Below are positions 4,756-5,547 of a stretch of 5,547 nucleotides of DNA, piece after piece. Position 1 is the stretch's first letter. Each line of letters starts with the position of its first letter. The translations under genes and the position numbers were made by a program. The stretch comes from an uncultured Lachnospiraceae bacterium (GTDB lineage Bacteria > Bacillota > Clostridia > Lachnospirales > Lachnospiraceae), in the NCBI GenBank assembly GCA_902473545.1, contig CABRSG010000168.1, positions 1-5,547 on the forward strand, written 5' to 3'. The notes below the pieces were generated by a model. It saw nothing but the letters and a program-made list of their open reading frames with translations, made no database searches and had not been told where the DNA came from.

Positions 4756-5547
4756 ATGGCAGAGGTAATCAGACTTTGTAACCTCACAAAATACTATGGG
4801 AAGCACCGGGGAATTGAAAATCTGTCCCTGCAGGTGCAGGAGGGAGAAATCTTTGGCTTCATCGGACCGAACGGTGCCGGGAAGAGCACGACCATCCGCA
4901 CCATGCTGGGTCTTCTTTATCCCGACAGCGGAACGGCAGAGCTGTTTGGAAAATCCATACAGAAGGAAAAGACAGAAATTTTGCGCCGGGTGGGCTATCT
5001 GCCGTCGGAGCCTGCTTTTTACGGAGGCATGAGAGTACGGGACGCTCTGCAGTTTGCCGCGTCTTTTTACCGGGAAGACTGCCGCAGCGCGGCGGACGCG
5101 CTTTGCGAACGGTTTAAGCTGGATACCGAAAAGCGCGTGCAGGAGCTTTCCCTGGGAAACCGGAAAAAACTGAGCATTGTGTGCGCGTTCCAGCACGCGG
5201 CGACGCTCTACATACTTGACGAGCCGACCAGCGGACTTGATCCGCTGATGCAGAAGGAATTTTTTGCGCTGCTGCAGGAGAAGAACCGGGAGGGCGCTTC
5301 TATTTTTCTGTCGTCGCATGTGCTCGGTGAGATACAGAGATACTGCAGCCGGGCGGCGGTAATCCGGGACGGCAGCCTGGTGGTGTGCGATAATGTGACA
5401 AATATCTGCAGCTCGGCATTTAAGCGGGTGACGATACACGGTGTGGACGAGATAAGGGGGCTTGCAGTGCGGAACCTGCAGAATACCGGAGACGGCGTTT
5501 CGTTCCTCTACAGCGGTCCTGCACAGGAGCTGATAGAGGCTCTGCAG
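4756..5547 (+). CDS. Second ABC-2 type ATP-binding subunit (BcrA/CcmA-like), 3' partial
   Basis: 264 codons are open to the window edge with no stop; the family usually has 280-310 residues, so little is missing. Motifs: Walker A GPNGAGKST (37-45), signature LSLGNRKKL (131-139), Walker B LYILDEP (151-157) with Glu156, D-loop SGLD (159-162) and H-loop His188. The Q-loop position reads YLPSEP, with Ser84 where most ABC proteins have Gln. This YLP(S/G)E form and the LSLGN signature are both known from a Firmicute subgroup of ABC-2 ATPases related to bacitracin and lantibiotic exporters. The ATG is preceded by GGAAGGGAG at 4735-4743, a slightly long spacing of 12 bases. It is clearly not a duplicate of the first ATPase. 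It follows the TetR-family gene by 59 bp with no terminator, so the two are probably co-transcribed. The permease should lie just beyond the window. Confidence 0.9.
   Translation, partial: MAEVIRLCNLTKYYGKHRGIENLSLQVQEGEIFGFIGPNGAGKSTTIRTMLGLLYPDSGTAELFGKSIQKEKTEILRRVGYLPSEPAFYGGMRVRDALQFAASFYREDCRSAADALCERFKLDTEKRVQELSLGNRKKLSIVCAFQHAATLYILDEPTSGLDPLMQKEFFALLQEKNREGASIFLSSHVLGEIQRYCSRAAVIRDGSLVVCDNVTNICSSAFKRVTIHGVDEIRGLAVRNLQNTGDGVSFLYSGPAQELIEALQ

Noticed and set aside
1..5547. Search for tRNA, rRNA, CRISPR arrays, insertion sequences and riboswitches
   Set aside because: By eye I saw no cloverleaf, no regularly spaced repeats, no transposase motifs and no long structured leader. A covariance-model search would settle the RNA part.

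Overview
The window looks like chromosomal DNA of a Firmicute of class Clostridia, probably Lachnospiraceae. The basis is style only: strong AGGAGG-type ribosome binding sites, tightly packed exporter genes, moderate G+C, and proteins typical of that group. No taxonomic marker gene is present.

Bases 1-600 hold gene ends and relics rather than whole genes. They are, in order: the C-terminal 68 codons of a carbon-nitrogen hydrolase (3-209); an unassigned open frame with a good Shine-Dalgarno sequence but no standard start codon (191-373); a 20-codon relic matching the extreme C-terminus of a 23S rRNA uracil-C5 methyltransferase of the RlmCD/RumA type (404-466); and a 12-codon stub with a strong ribosome binding site that starts like a low-molecular-weight protein-tyrosine phosphatase (495-533). 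This patchwork suggests a recombination scar, possibly the edge of an integrated element.

Bases 560-3883 hold a complete ABC-2 exporter operon: a candidate promoter, a leader with a perfect small hairpin, an ATPase (690-1622), and two different six-helix permeases (1633-2739 and 2726-3883). The spacing (10 bp, then a 14-bp overlap) implies translational coupling. The two permeases most likely form a heterodimer powered by the one ATPase.

Bases 3884-4057 are an intergenic region with a 12-bp direct repeat, a 42-bp imperfect inverted repeat and an extended -10 promoter. They precede a TetR/AcrR-family regulator (4058-4696). After 59 bp comes a second, different ABC ATPase (4756 onward) that runs off the window; its permease presumably lies downstream. 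The likely theme is regulated export of a toxic or antimicrobial compound by two ABC-2 systems around one TetR repressor. The substrate cannot be read from the sequence. I did not find a clearly new biological system; the relic zone and the palindrome before tetR are the parts most worth checking.
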